Assembly: GCA_947478905.1 (NCBI GenBank)
Contig: CANJXG010000004.1
Location: 1-63,685, forward strand
Direction of reading: 5' to 3'
Length of the DNA: 63,685 bases
Source of the DNA: Coxiellaceae bacterium
GTDB lineage: Bacteria; Pseudomonadota; Gammaproteobacteria; Berkiellales; Berkiellaceae
Part shown: one piece after another, positions 45,868 through 55,443 of the stretch
Layout: each line of letters begins with the position of its first letter
How positions within the stretch are numbered: position 1 is the stretch's first letter
Translations under genes and position numbers: made by a program
The notes under the pieces: generated by a model
What the model was told of the DNA's origin: nothing
Databases searched by the model: none
The model's input: the letters and a program-made list of their open reading frames with translations, nothing else

Positions 45868-47151
45868 TTAAACAGTCAAAAAAACATTATTTAATCGTTT
45901 TTTTACCATTTTATGTTTCAAAACAACATAGTCTGGTACTCCATTTTTATAGGGAGGATAAGCCTCACCTTCAATCAGAGGCAGTAAATAAGCTCTGCAC
46001 GCCTGTGTAATACCGTACCCATCTTGAGTGATAAAATCTCTAGGTAATTTGTTTTCAATATTGGCAACATCGGATAATAGCGCTTCTCCAATATGCCATT
46101 TGTACGGAGAATCTGAGGTTCTCACAATAGTCGGCATAACTGCATTTTTGCCCGCTAAAGCAAATTCTACGGCGGCTTTGCCTAAAGCATAAGCTTGGTC
46201 GACATCGGTTTGAGAAGCAATATGGCGTGCAGAGCGTTGTAAGTAATCAGAAACAGCCCAATGATATTTATAGCCCAGTTTGGATTTTACTAAATTGGCA
46301 AGAGTAGGGGCCACGCCACCCAGTTGTGCATGGCCAAAGGCATCTTTGGTGCCAGCATCGGATAAAAATTGCCCTTGTGCGTTTTTAATGCCTTCTGAAA
46401 CCACAATGCAACAATAGCCACATTGCTCAACGGTAGATTGAACTTTTTGTAAAAATTGCGTTTCATCAAATGGGAGCTCAGGAAATAAAATAATATGAGG
46501 TGCAGTATTGGAGCCTCTTTGTGCTAATCCAGCAGCAGCCGCAATCCAGCCAGCATGGCGGCCCATTACTTCTAAAATAAATACTTTCGTAGAAGTAGCC
46601 GCCATCGAGGCAACGTCTAAACTAGTTTCTAGCGTAGATACGGCTACATATTTCGCAACCGATCCAAAGCCTGGACAGCAATCTGTAAGGGGCAAATCGT
46701 TATCAACGGTTTTAGGGATCCCAATGCAAGTAACAGGGTAGCCAACAGATTGGCTAAATTGCGCAACTTTGTTTGCGGTATCTTGAGAATCTCCGCCACC
46801 GTTATAAAAAAAATATCCAATATCATGTGCTGAAAATACTTCAATAAGACGCTCATATTCGGCTTTATTGGTTTGAACACTTTTTAATTTATGACGACAG
46901 GAGCCAAAAGCACCTGCAGGCGTATATTTAAGCCCTGCAACTTGTTGATCGCTTAGATAAGAAGTGTCTATTAAATCTTCCGTGAGGGCACCTATAATTC
47001 CATTATGCCCGGCTAACACATTTGATATTTTGTCAGTATTCTTACGTACTGTTTCAATAAGGCCACAAGCAGAGGCATTAATTACAGAAGTAACCCCTCC
47101 GGATTGAGCATAAAATGCATTTTTAGGATGAGAGAGACTTTTTAAGCTCAT
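45868..47151 (-). CDS. pfp: Phosphofructokinase, PPi-dependent type
   Basis: A 427-aa PFK-family enzyme for the fructose-6-phosphate step of glycolysis. The GGGDSQDTANKVAQF loop has Asp where ATP enzymes carry Gly (GGDGS), and the catalytic loop reads IGIPKTVDNDLPLTD with Lys instead of the Gly of PGTIDND. Both are features of pyrophosphate-using enzymes, which work reversibly. I chose the ATG at 47151 (MSLKSLSHPKNAFYAQSGG) because GGAG lies 8 bases upstream; the frame extends to 47196 without a ribosome site. A lone minus-strand gene, divergent from a membrane-protein gene. Confidence 0.9.
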   Translation of the reverse strand: MSLKSLSHPKNAFYAQSGGVTSVINASACGLIETVRKNTDKISNVLAGHNGIIGALTEDLIDTSYLSDQQVAGLKYTPAGAFGSCRHKLKSVQTNKAEYERLIEVFSAHDIGYFFYNGGGDSQDTANKVAQFSQSVGYPVTCIGIPKTVDNDLPLTDCCPGFGSVAKYVAVSTLETSLDVASMAATSTKVFILEVMGRHAGWIAAAAGLAQRGSNTAPHIILFPELPFDETQFLQKVQSTVEQCGYCCIVVSEGIKNAQGQFLSDAGTKDAFGHAQLGGVAPTLANLVKSKLGYKYHWAVSDYLQRSARHIASQTDVDQAYALGKAAVEFALAGKNAVMPTIVRTSDSPYKWHIGEALLSDVANIENKLPRDFITQDGYGITQACRAYLLPLIEGEAYPPYKNGVPDYVVLKHKMVKKRLNNVFLTV

Positions 47152-47186
47152 GTTTATTGCTCCAGTATTATATTCATTAGGTGAAA

Positions 47187-47708
47187 ATGTTATCATATTA
47201 TATGCAAAAAATTATTAATTTATACAAACAACTATTTTTTTTACAGATTAGCCCAGAGGCGCTGCCTTATTCTAGATCGTTACTATGGGGTTGTATATCG
47301 ACTTATTTTGTCATGAATGTCGTTATATTCGCTCTTACGGGAAAGTTTTTACTACTTAGTAACGTCTTAGCCCATGCAGCAAGTATTTGTTTAAGTATTG
47401 CTTTTATTTATATTGCATTAAAAATACAAAATGCTCAAGTGCGCCTTCATAAAATATTATTAGCTATATTTAGTGTTGATTTGTTTTTTTTAATATTATC
47501 ATGGCTTATGCAACCTTTAAATATTAATGTGCAACTTATTCTGGCTTTTATTTGTATGTTATGGTCTTTATCTATTAAAACACATATTTTTAGCAAAGGG
47601 TTTACTTTAAATACATTTGGTGCAATGGTTTCGATGCTGGTTTTTGAATTTATCAGACATTTGCCCACTTTAGTATTAATCTGGCCTTATTTTATTCAAC
47701 AATCCTAA
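47187..47708 (+). CDS. Small integral membrane protein of unknown function
   Basis: A 173-aa protein with four or five hydrophobic segments (for example YFVMNVVIFALTG, ICLSIAFIYIAL, LLAIFSVDLFFLILSWL, MVSMLVFEFI). No family recognised. The ATG at 47187 has AGGTG close upstream; a GTG at 47181 or an ATG at 47202 are alternatives. It ends 12 bases before mpl and probably shares its transcript. Its position beside mpl suggests an envelope-related role, unproven. Confidence 0.7.
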   Translation: MLSYYMQKIINLYKQLFFLQISPEALPYSRSLLWGCISTYFVMNVVIFALTGKFLLLSNVLAHAASICLSIAFIYIALKIQNAQVRLHKILLAIFSVDLFFLILSWLMQPLNINVQLILAFICMLWSLSIKTHIFSKGFTLNTFGAMVSMLVFEFIRHLPTLVLIWPYFIQQS

Positions 47709-47720
47709 AGAGATTTCATT

Positions 47721-49106
47721 ATGCACATTCATATTTTAGGAATAGGCGGCACCTTTATGGGAGGGTTAGCCTGCTTGGCAAAGGAGCGCGGCTATAGGGT
47801 GACAGGGCAAGATAGCCATATCTATCCTCCTATGAGTACGCAATTGGAAAGCTTAGGTATTGCTTTGCATGAAGGATATGATGATGCCCCTATAACCCAG
47901 ATGGCGCCAGATTGTGTGATTGTAGGGAATGCCTTATCACGGGGGGTTCCAGTGATTGAAACGCTTTTAAATCGTCATCTTTTTTACCAATCGGGCCCTC
48001 AATGGTTAAAAGAAAACATTTTAAAGGATCGTTGGGTTATTGGCGTGGCTGGAACGCATGGTAAAACAACGACTGCCAGTATGGTGGCTTGGATAATAGA
48101 ATATGCCGGTTTTAATCCAGGATTTTTAATTGGAGGCGTGCCTAGTAATTTTGGAATTTCAGCGCGTTTAGGAGAGAATCCTTATTTTGTTATAGAAGCC
48201 GATGAATATGATACTGCTTTTTTTGATAAGCGTTCAAAGTTTTTGCATTATTCCCCTCAAACCTGCATTTTAAATAATTTAGAATATGATCATGCTGATA
48301 TCTTCGAAGATATGAATGCAATTTATAAACAATTCCATCATTTTGTACGCACTATTCCCAGCCAAGGATTAATTATTCGCCCTCAAGAGGATATGCATTT
48401 AGATCATGTGTTAAATATGAATTGTTGGACTCCTATACAAACCATAGGATTAGATTGGCAATTCAAAAATATACAATCTGATAGCAGTGCTTTTGAAGTG
48501 TATTATCAGAATAAAAAAATAGGCGAAATATATTGGGATTTGATAGGAAACCATAATGCATTCAATGCCCTGGCTTCGATTGCAGCAGCACATCATGCCG
48601 GTATTCAAACCTCGATTGCTATAAAAGCGTTATCAAAATTTAAATCGGTTAAACGTCGGATGGAAATAATAGGGCAGGTGAATAATATTACCGTATATGA
48701 TGATTTTGCGCATCATCCTACTGCTATTCAAACGACTCTAGAAGGGTTGCATCAAAAAATCAAGAATCAAAATCAAAATCAAAAAGAAAACCGCATTGTA
48801 GCAGTACTTGATTTACGTTCTAATACCATGAAAAAAGGAACGCATAAAGATAGTTTGGGCTCAGCGCTAAAATTAGCGGATAAGGTAGTGATTTTAAAAA
48901 CAAATGAAATACTGTGGGATATCCAGGAATTAATAACTGAGCTTGGAAGTCATAAACTTTTTGTTTTAGACAATCCAACTGCTATTGTAAATTATTTGGT
49001 ACAAGAGGCAAGGCCCTATGATCATATATTAATTATGAGCAATGGAGGATTTTCAGGTATCCATCAAATCGTTTTAAAAGAATTGAGTGAATTAAGCACC
49101 GTATGA
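47721..49106 (+). CDS. mpl: UDP-MurNAc:L-Ala-D-Glu-mDAP ligase (Mpl)
   Basis: Peptidoglycan recycling enzyme that joins recovered murein tripeptide to UDP-MurNAc. The N-terminus MHIHILGIGGTFMGGLACLA and the ATP-binding VIGVAGTHGKTTTASMVAWI are Mur-ligase hallmarks. The central YDTAFFDKRSKFLHY segment is specific to Mpl rather than MurC. It is 461 aa long. It overlaps ubiX by four bases (ATGA), the usual mpl-ubiX pairing. Confidence 0.95.
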   Translation: MHIHILGIGGTFMGGLACLAKERGYRVTGQDSHIYPPMSTQLESLGIALHEGYDDAPITQMAPDCVIVGNALSRGVPVIETLLNRHLFYQSGPQWLKENILKDRWVIGVAGTHGKTTTASMVAWIIEYAGFNPGFLIGGVPSNFGISARLGENPYFVIEADEYDTAFFDKRSKFLHYSPQTCILNNLEYDHADIFEDMNAIYKQFHHFVRTIPSQGLIIRPQEDMHLDHVLNMNCWTPIQTIGLDWQFKNIQSDSSAFEVYYQNKKIGEIYWDLIGNHNAFNALASIAAAHHAGIQTSIAIKALSKFKSVKRRMEIIGQVNNITVYDDFAHHPTAIQTTLEGLHQKIKNQNQNQKENRIVAVLDLRSNTMKKGTHKDSLGSALKLADKVVILKTNEILWDIQELITELGSHKLFVLDNPTAIVNYLVQEARPYDHILIMSNGGFSGIHQIVLKELSELSTV

Positions 49107-49714
49107 AAGAAGTAAAAACAGTTATAGTCGCTTTTACTGGGGCATCTGGGGTCCAATATGGATTGCGCTTACTAGAATTATTGGTTCAATCTGATATTAA
49201 TATAATTTTATTAATTTCTAAAGCAGGCTTAATGGTTGTAGCAAGTGAAACGAATTTAGAGATGCCCAGTCAGCCTAAAAAAATTGCTGAGTTTTTTACT
49301 CAGCGTTATAAAGCCCGTGAAGATCAAATTACGGCCTATGGTAGAGAAGATTGGATGGCACCTATTGCCAGTGGAGGCGGGGGTTGTAACACTATGATTG
49401 TATGCCCGTGTACTACAGGGTGTTTAGCAGCCATTGCGCTGGGCACAAGTGATAATTTACTTGAACGTGCGGCAGATGTCATTATTAAAGAAAAAGGAAA
49501 GCTTGTATTAGTGGTGCGTGAAATGCCACTATCTGCCATTCATCTTGAGCATATGTTGAATTTGAGTAAATTGGGTGTGACGATTATGCCAGCTTGCCCA
49601 GGATTTTATTTTAAACCTAAAACACTAGAAGATATTATTGATTTTGTAGTGGCGCGTATTTTATATCAAATTGATGTAAAACACGCATTATTGCCTCGTT
49701 GGGGCGAGAATTAG
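49103..49714 (+). CDS. ubiX: Flavin prenyltransferase UbiX
   Basis: Makes prenylated FMN, the cofactor of the decarboxylase UbiD in ubiquinone synthesis. The flavin-binding start VIVAFTGASGVQYGLRLLEL, the SGGGGCNTMIVCPCTTGCLA segment and LVVREMPLSAIHLEHML are family signatures. It is 203 aa long. It overlaps mpl by four bases and converges on lipA, with about 100 bases between them that hold a stray coding-like fragment. Confidence 0.95.
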   Translation: MKEVKTVIVAFTGASGVQYGLRLLELLVQSDINIILLISKAGLMVVASETNLEMPSQPKKIAEFFTQRYKAREDQITAYGREDWMAPIASGGGGCNTMIVCPCTTGCLAAIALGTSDNLLERAADVIIKEKGKLVLVVREMPLSAIHLEHMLNLSKLGVTIMPACPGFYFKPKTLEDIIDFVVARILYQIDVKHALLPRWGEN

Positions 49715-49715
49715 T

Positions 49716-49817
49716 TTAGGTGGGGGGGCGAGTTTTCTTTAGATCTGCATCTGGCGCTACTTCTGGTCCTACTGGGAGTTCGGGTGGAAGTGATGGCTTT
49801 AGCGGCGGCGGGTTATC
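49716..49817 (-). pseudogene. Proline-rich C-terminal fragment between ubiX and lipA
   Basis: On the minus strand an open frame without start reads [20 protein letters not shown], then APDADLKKTRPPT and a TAA at 49716-49718. It is out of frame with lipA and begins just after a TAG. The composition (Pro, Leu, Glu, Lys) is that of a real protein tail. It looks like the end of a lost gene, or of another gene's tail copied here; no source is visible in this window. Confidence 0.35.
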
Positions 49818-50748
49818 CTACTTTTTCACCCTTAGCCTGCTTATCTGCATGATAAGAAGAACGTACCATAGGGCCGCTGGCGACATTAGAAAATCCTAAA
49901 CAAAGCGCAATGCGACCAAATTCATCAAATTGTGCTGGTGTGACATATCGCTCTACCGGGTGATGAAATTTGCTGGGCTGTAAATATTGTCCTAAAGTAA
50001 GCCATTCACAATCATGTGCTCTTAAGTCTTTTAAGACCTGAATAATTTCTTCATCCGTTTCGCCTATGCCTAACATAATTCCAGATTTGGTAGGAATATT
50101 AGGAAAACGCGTTTTAAATTTTTTGAGCAAAGTTAAAGACCATTGATAATCCGACCCTGGTCTGACGGTTTTATAAATGCGTGAGACGGTTTCAAGATTA
50201 TGATTAAAAACATCAGGTAAATGTTCTCCTAATTTATCTAGCGCAATATCCATGCGACCTCTAAAATCAGGCACGAGAATTTCTATTTGTGTAGTAGGGC
50301 AATGCTCTCTTGCAGCTTTAATACAGTCGGCAAAATGGCCTGCACCGCCATCGAGTAAATCATCGCGATCAACGGAGGTAATCACTACATATTTTAACCC
50401 CATTTTTCCTAAAGACGTCGCTAAATTGATTGGTTCGTTTGGATCTAAAGGATTAGGAGTGCCATGGGCAACATCACAAAAAGTACAACGCCGCGTACAT
50501 TTATCACCCATAATCATAAAAGTAGCAGTACCTTTGCTAAAGCATTCGCTTAAATTTGGGCAAGAAGCTTCTTCACATACCGTCACCATACGATGTTCTC
50601 GTAGTAAACTTTTTAAGTTGGCAACAGAATTATCGGTGGGTGCTTTTACGCGGATCCAAGTAGGAAGTCGTTTTTTTTCCGTAGTAACAATGGGTCTAAT
50701 TTTAATAGGTAAACGTTCAAATTTTGATTGGGATTTTTCGTGGCTCAT
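49813..50748 (-). CDS. lipA: Lipoyl synthase LipA
   Basis: Radical-SAM enzyme that inserts two sulfurs into octanoyl-E2 and GcvH domains. The auxiliary cluster motif is [12 protein letters not shown] (CxxxxCxxxxxC) and the radical-SAM motif is [29 protein letters not shown] and [13 protein letters not shown] are typical. It is 311 aa long. The start overlaps the lipB stop by four bases (ATGA). It is the last gene of the dacA-lipB-lipA run. Confidence 0.96.
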   Translation of the reverse strand: MSHEKSQSKFERLPIKIRPIVTTEKKRLPTWIRVKAPTDNSVANLKSLLREHRMVTVCEEASCPNLSECFSKGTATFMIMGDKCTRRCTFCDVAHGTPNPLDPNEPINLATSLGKMGLKYVVITSVDRDDLLDGGAGHFADCIKAAREHCPTTQIEILVPDFRGRMDIALDKLGEHLPDVFNHNLETVSRIYKTVRPGSDYQWSLTLLKKFKTRFPNIPTKSGIMLGIGETDEEIIQVLKDLRAHDCEWLTLGQYLQPSKFHHPVERYVTPAQFDEFGRIALCLGFSNVASGPMVRSSYHADKQAKGEKVG

Positions 50749-51350
50749 GATGTAAATAATTTCTTTAATAAAAATGTGATGGAATGAGATACTGTAGCGA
50801 GTGTTACATTTGGATTATGATTTTTCATTTGTGTCATAGCTAAATCTTTATATCCACAGGGATGAATACTTAAAAATGGGCTTAAATCACCTTCTACATT
50901 TAAACATATACCATGATAACTACATCCTTTACGCACTCGTAAACCGATAGAAGCAATTTTGGCATCGTTTATATAGATACCTGGGGCATTAGGTTTGGTA
51001 TGTCCTATTATATTATATTGTGCTAATAAAGTTATTATACACCTATCTAATAAGTCTATTAATTCACGAATATTGATTTTTAGTCTATTTAAGTCCAGCA
51101 GCACATATATCATGAGTTGACCTGGGCCATGATAAGTAATTTGGCCACCTCTATCAGACTGTATAACCGGGATAGTTGCGGGTTGTACAATATGTTCCGC
51201 TTTGCCTGCTTGGCCTAGTGTAAATACACTATGATGTTCTAAGAGCCAGATTTCATCTAAAGTGCCAGGCAGGCGTTCTAGAGTGAACGCGCGCATTTTT
51301 TCGTAAATAGGAAGATACGCTTGAAGAGAATCGAATTGAATAATTCTCAT
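50745..51350 (-). CDS. lipB: Octanoyltransferase LipB
   Basis: Transfers octanoyl from acyl carrier protein to lipoyl domains. The catalytic region is [20 protein letters not shown], with [19 protein letters not shown] (Cys/Lys dyad region) further on. I chose the ATG at 51350, since [19 protein letters not shown] is how the family begins, although its GAAGAG ribosome site is very close. A GTG at 51395 would add 15 residues and overlap dacA by 14 bases. The ybeD gene usual between dacA and lipB is absent. Confidence 0.92.
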   Translation of the reverse strand: MRIIQFDSLQAYLPIYEKMRAFTLERLPGTLDEIWLLEHHSVFTLGQAGKAEHIVQPATIPVIQSDRGGQITYHGPGQLMIYVLLDLNRLKINIRELIDLLDRCIITLLAQYNIIGHTKPNAPGIYINDAKIASIGLRVRKGCSYHGICLNVEGDLSPFLSIHPCGYKDLAMTQMKNHNPNVTLATVSHSITFLLKKLFTS

Positions 51351-51381
51351 CTCTTCAAGAGTACTAAGAGGAACCAGTTGC

Positions 51382-52548
51382 TTAGCTTGTTGCACTGTTA
51401 AATAATTTACGTGCGGTTAAGCCAAGGTAATCGGGGCCACATCGCCATGTTGCACTACGATTCACTGTCTCAAGCGCAACAAGAGGAATTTGTACCACAG
51501 TGTCTTCCCCTAGCGTAATATTGAGTTTTCCGTAGGGTTTTCCTTTTTGAAGCGGCGCTTCAAAATAAGTATTGAAAGTCATGTGCGCATTTAATTTTTT
51601 ATATTGACCCTGAGCAATAGTGACGTATACATCTTCGGCTAAACCTAAGGGCAACTTACTACGATCCCCCATCCATACACGTGCTTCTTTTAAGGGTTTG
51701 GTCGCGCTAAAGAGTTTGTGGGTTTCATAAAAACGAAAACCATATCTTAATAATTGTTGGGAATAGTCTGTACGCGCATTATCTGTATCAGCACCTAATA
51801 CAACAGAAATTAAACGCATTCCTTTTTGTTGGCCAGACGCAGCTAAGCAATAGCCAGCAGCATCGGTATGTCCAGTTTTAATACCATCTACAAAATCTTC
51901 ACGCCATAATAAACGGTTGCGATTAGGCTGTTTGATTCCATGAAAGGTAAACCACTTTTCAGAATATAGTTTATAACTATGCGGAAAATCTCGGATTAAG
52001 GCACGCGATAAAATACTAAGATCTCTTGCTGTAGTGTAGTGATCAGGATGGCTTAAGCCGGTTGCATTCATAAAATGAGTATTTTTCATGCCCAGACGTT
52101 TGGCATGATCATTCATTAACTCGGTAAAGGCAATCTCATTGCCTGCAATATGTTCAGACATGGCAATAGAAGCATCATTGCCAGATTGAATGATAATGCC
52201 TCTTAATAAATCTTGAACTGCAATTTGATATCCTACTTGCGCAAACATCCTGGATCCTTCCGCATGCCAAGCATTTTCAGAAACACGAACCAGATCGGTT
52301 GGCTTAATTCTCCCAGCAGAGAGTTCAGTATCAATGAGATAGGTTGTCATCATTTTTGTGAGGCTAGCAGGTTCTATTCTTTTATCTGGATTTTTTGAAG
52401 CTAAAATCTGATTGCTTTTAAAGTCAACTAACACATAAGAGTCTGCGGCGATATTAGGAGGATTAGGGATCAGTGCAGCGGCGCTGGTTGATAATGCGCC
52501 CAATATAGCAAATAAGAAAATTTTTAAGTTTGCGGATGTTTTTGTCAT
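51382..52548 (-). CDS. dacA: D-alanyl-D-alanine carboxypeptidase (PBP5/6 type)
   Basis: Periplasmic membrane-anchored enzyme that trims the terminal D-Ala of peptidoglycan peptides. It has a signal peptide (residues 1-~24), the SxxK motif in EPASLTKMMTTYLID, SxN in IQSGNDASIAMSEHIAG and KTG in VDGIKTGHTDAAGYC. The C-terminal PBP5 domain follows and the last residues (YLGLTARKLFNSATS) form an amphipathic anchor. It is 388 aa long. It heads the minus-strand dacA-lipB-lipA run. Confidence 0.95.
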   Translation of the reverse strand: MTKTSANLKIFLFAILGALSTSAAALIPNPPNIAADSYVLVDFKSNQILASKNPDKRIEPASLTKMMTTYLIDTELSAGRIKPTDLVRVSENAWHAEGSRMFAQVGYQIAVQDLLRGIIIQSGNDASIAMSEHIAGNEIAFTELMNDHAKRLGMKNTHFMNATGLSHPDHYTTARDLSILSRALIRDFPHSYKLYSEKWFTFHGIKQPNRNRLLWREDFVDGIKTGHTDAAGYCLAASGQQKGMRLISVVLGADTDNARTDYSQQLLRYGFRFYETHKLFSATKPLKEARVWMGDRSKLPLGLAEDVYVTIAQGQYKKLNAHMTFNTYFEAPLQKGKPYGKLNITLGEDTVVQIPLVALETVNRSATWRCGPDYLGLTARKLFNSATS

Positions 52549-52720
52549 AGTTATTTAGCTGCCAATTTATTGTTTGTGAAGATAAAACAAAAATAGTTTA
52601 ACATGAAATGAGACAATTTTATACTGCGCTTTAGAGAGCCTTAGAACTCGAGTGTGCATACATAAATCACGATTAAATGAGTAGCGTGCATATGCAAATT
52701 TGCTATTAATAACAGTATAT

Positions 52721-52749
52721 TTGACATGCATATTAATGTGTTGTAAAAT
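52721..52749 (+). promoter_or_regulatory. Sigma70 promoter of the first ankyrin gene
   Basis: Consensus TTGACA (52721-52726), a 17-base spacer and TAAAAT (52744-52749) with a TTG before it form one of the best promoters in the window. It places a start near 52756, about 48 bases before the ATG at 52804. Confidence 0.7.
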
Positions 52750-52803
52750 ATCGCGACTTTATCAATCTTATTGCAACCACTTTCTTTAAAGGGCGCACTT
52801 ACA

Positions 52804-55329
52804 ATGAATTTATTAGAATATAACGAAGCTCTTAAAAAAGCTGTAGTAGAGAATCATATAGAGTCTTTTAAACTGCTTTTAAAAAATTTACTAACCAATT
52901 CTTCTTTAACGGAAGATGACAGGATGCCCATTTTTACTAATATTCTAGTTTTAGTAGCACGCTATACGCGTAGTGAGTTTTTAAAATTTATTTTCAGCGT
53001 ACCAGAACTAACTTTTTTAATCAAAAAAATGTTTACCTATCCAGAGCGAGAGGGGATAGGTTCAGCATTTCTGCCCAAGGCATTGCACACATTGTTGGAT
53101 ACTCTTTTGGACACGTGTCTTTCTGGATTCGATAGAGAAAATGCTACAGCATTGATGGATGCTTTACCAGCAAAAACTAAATATAATTTTATTACTGCTA
53201 AGGCAGAAGGACAGAATGAGAATCGATTTATGCAAGCTGTGCTAAATGGAGAGATTGAAATAGTCGAGAGTATGCTATTTGGTTTAAGTGTTTTCCAACA
53301 ATGTCATCTAATTAAACAAGGATTGCGTAGTTCTGCGGAGTTTGAGATGGCAAATTTTTTATATGAGAATATTTTAGAGAATCGACTAAACGGTGCTTGG
53401 GATATTGAAATGATAAAAGATTTATATATCAGGATGTTAGCTCATTATAATATACCTCAAACAGAAGATGAATTGCCTATATGGAGCGAGATAAAAGATA
53501 TTCATATCGCTAGTAATGCTATTGTGACATTAGCTGTAAAATATAATGTTATAGCGTTAGTTAAGCTTTTATTAGCAGAACCAGAATCTACAGAAATAAA
53601 CAACGAGCACCTATTCAAAGAATGGCAGTCTGCACTTATTTTAGCTGCTCGTCTAGGGCATAGTGAAATAGTTAAATTGATACTTGATCTGGTTGATTCT
53701 AGATTCAAAGATATCGCTTCATTTTTAAATGAAGTGGATGAGTCTGTAGGCCCAGAAGATACGGCGTTGATAGAAGCCGCTCGTAATGGTCATGTCAATG
53801 TAGTACAGATTATTTTAGACGCATTCAAAAATGAATTAGTACCGATAATAAATAGTTTGAATCGTAGTAATGCACAAGGTGAGACTGCTTTTATAGTGGC
53901 AGCTCGTAACGACCATGAAAATGTGATAGACACATTATTTAACTGTATACCAGATAAGTCGTTTCATGCTCAACTTTTGATCCATAAAGATCAACAAGGA
54001 AAAACCGGTTGTATGCATGATTACGAAAATAAAAAAAAGAAAAAGATTCTTCAGCTTATTTTTAACTTGTGGAGTGAGGCCATGTATAACGCTATTTGTA
54101 ATTCTAAGGAAGAAACCGTCAGAGAATTACTGGGTAGCGTGCCTAAAGAAATTATATTTAGAGCTCTAAAACTAGCGCGCTCTGGCTCGGACTCTACGGG
54201 TGATACATTACTGATGATTGCTGTAAAAAAGAAAAATTTAAACATTGTTAAAGAAATATTGAGTGGCTTGACATCGTCTGAGAGTGTAGAGTTGCTAGAC
54301 CAAAAGAATAATAAAGGAGATACAGCGTATTCTCTTGCAAAAAAAATGAGAACCTACTCCTCTATGGGAGGACATCTCATAGAAGATTTTTTTCTAGATT
54401 CCATTCATGCTAATAATGCTAATGCATCGCATAAGCACCCTTCTGACTCGCTTACTTTTCTAAGAAACTGTTATGAATCTCAGGTGCGTGAGAAGTTAGA
54501 TTTGACTAGCAATAGTCTTAGTTCAGAAGAAGATCGACGCAAGAAGATAAGAGAAGACGACGCTAGGCCGCTTTATGCTTGGTCTAACTCTCTAATGCAT
54601 TCTCTCGGCATGGAAGCTTTTATGATGTTTTTAAATAAGATTAGCCGCGGTGAGGACCGTACTCCAATGAGACTGGATGCACTACTGAGCGTATATAATG
54701 CAATATACGATCAACCTCATGCATCGCCTTACGACGATCTAAGTAACTATACATTAGGAAGTGATGAGCATTGGCGGATGCAAGTAGAACAACGAGAACA
54801 AGCAGTGATAGCATCATGGTATTCTGTTTATTATTCGCGTTCAGGGTGGCCTCTGACAGAAGATGAAAAGGATTATTATTATACTACACTTATAAATGGG
54901 TTAGTTGTCGGGTTAACTGGTTTGCATTCTGGCGTTAGCACTTTGATTGTTAATAGGAGCCATTTAGAAGTGCCTGTGCAATATTTATTGATCTCAGAGT
55001 TTAATTGCGAAGATTATACTGTTGATCAGCTTGTAGCGTTTAGGGCACATTTCACAAAGTGGGATTGTTTCACAGTAGAAGTCCAGCAAATATTAATACC
55101 CAAATTAAAAGCTGCCTTGAATCAAAAGTTTGATAAATTTATAGACAAGCGATTTGTAACGGAAGAAGATCAAGACTCTGTAATTAATAAAGTCTTAAGC
55201 TCATGTTTTGGCAATAAGTTAAACATACGCACCGCAATTGAAGAAAAGCTATTTCGTGCGCTTGGAGGAGCGGCTCCTCCCCTTCCAACTGACTTCAGTG
55301 AACTGGCAAGACGGATGAAGCGATTCTAA
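52804..55329 (+). CDS. Ankyrin-repeat protein, paralogue 1 (841 aa)
   Basis: A large soluble protein with no signal peptide. Ankyrin-like repeats lie at about residues 270-480, for example SALILAARLGHSEIVKLIL, DTALIEAARNGHVNVVQIIL, ETAFIVAARNDHENVID and DTLLMIAVKKKNLNIVKEIL. A non-ankyrin C-terminal region of about 300 residues shares a final ~120-residue block with paralogue 2 (LHSGV...FNCEDYTVDQL...FDKFIDKRF). I chose the ATG at 52804 (AAGGG upstream) because MNLLEYNEALKKAV aligns with the start of paralogue 2; a TTG at 52771 is possible. The architecture is that of host-interacting effectors of intracellular bacteria; no secretion signal can be proven. Confidence 0.85.
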   Translation: MNLLEYNEALKKAVVENHIESFKLLLKNLLTNSSLTEDDRMPIFTNILVLVARYTRSEFLKFIFSVPELTFLIKKMFTYPEREGIGSAFLPKALHTLLDTLLDTCLSGFDRENATALMDALPAKTKYNFITAKAEGQNENRFMQAVLNGEIEIVESMLFGLSVFQQCHLIKQGLRSSAEFEMANFLYENILENRLNGAWDIEMIKDLYIRMLAHYNIPQTEDELPIWSEIKDIHIASNAIVTLAVKYNVIALVKLLLAEPESTEINNEHLFKEWQSALILAARLGHSEIVKLILDLVDSRFKDIASFLNEVDESVGPEDTALIEAARNGHVNVVQIILDAFKNELVPIINSLNRSNAQGETAFIVAARNDHENVIDTLFNCIPDKSFHAQLLIHKDQQGKTGCMHDYENKKKKKILQLIFNLWSEAMYNAICNSKEETVRELLGSVPKEIIFRALKLARSGSDSTGDTLLMIAVKKKNLNIVKEILSGLTSSESVELLDQKNNKGDTAYSLAKKMRTYSSMGGHLIEDFFLDSIHANNANASHKHPSDSLTFLRNCYESQVREKLDLTSNSLSSEEDRRKKIREDDARPLYAWSNSLMHSLGMEAFMMFLNKISRGEDRTPMRLDALLSVYNAIYDQPHASPYDDLSNYTLGSDEHWRMQVEQREQAVIASWYSVYYSRSGWPLTEDEKDYYYTTLINGLVVGLTGLHSGVSTLIVNRSHLEVPVQYLLISEFNCEDYTVDQLVAFRAHFTKWDCFTVEVQQILIPKLKAALNQKFDKFIDKRFVTEEDQDSVINKVLSSCFGNKLNIRTAIEEKLFRALGGAAPPLPTDFSELARRMKRF

Positions 55330-55443
55330 GAAAACCAAGGATAAATAGCATTTGTTTTTTATGCGGGCAACTCAAATTTAATTATGAGCTTGACCCGCTA
55401 GAATTTTCATAAACTCAGATACAGATAAATAAGGTAAATATTA

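Noticed and set aside
47152-47196. Longer N-terminus for the phosphofructokinase
   Set aside because: No ribosome site before 47196, while GGAG lies 8 bases before the ATG at 47151.
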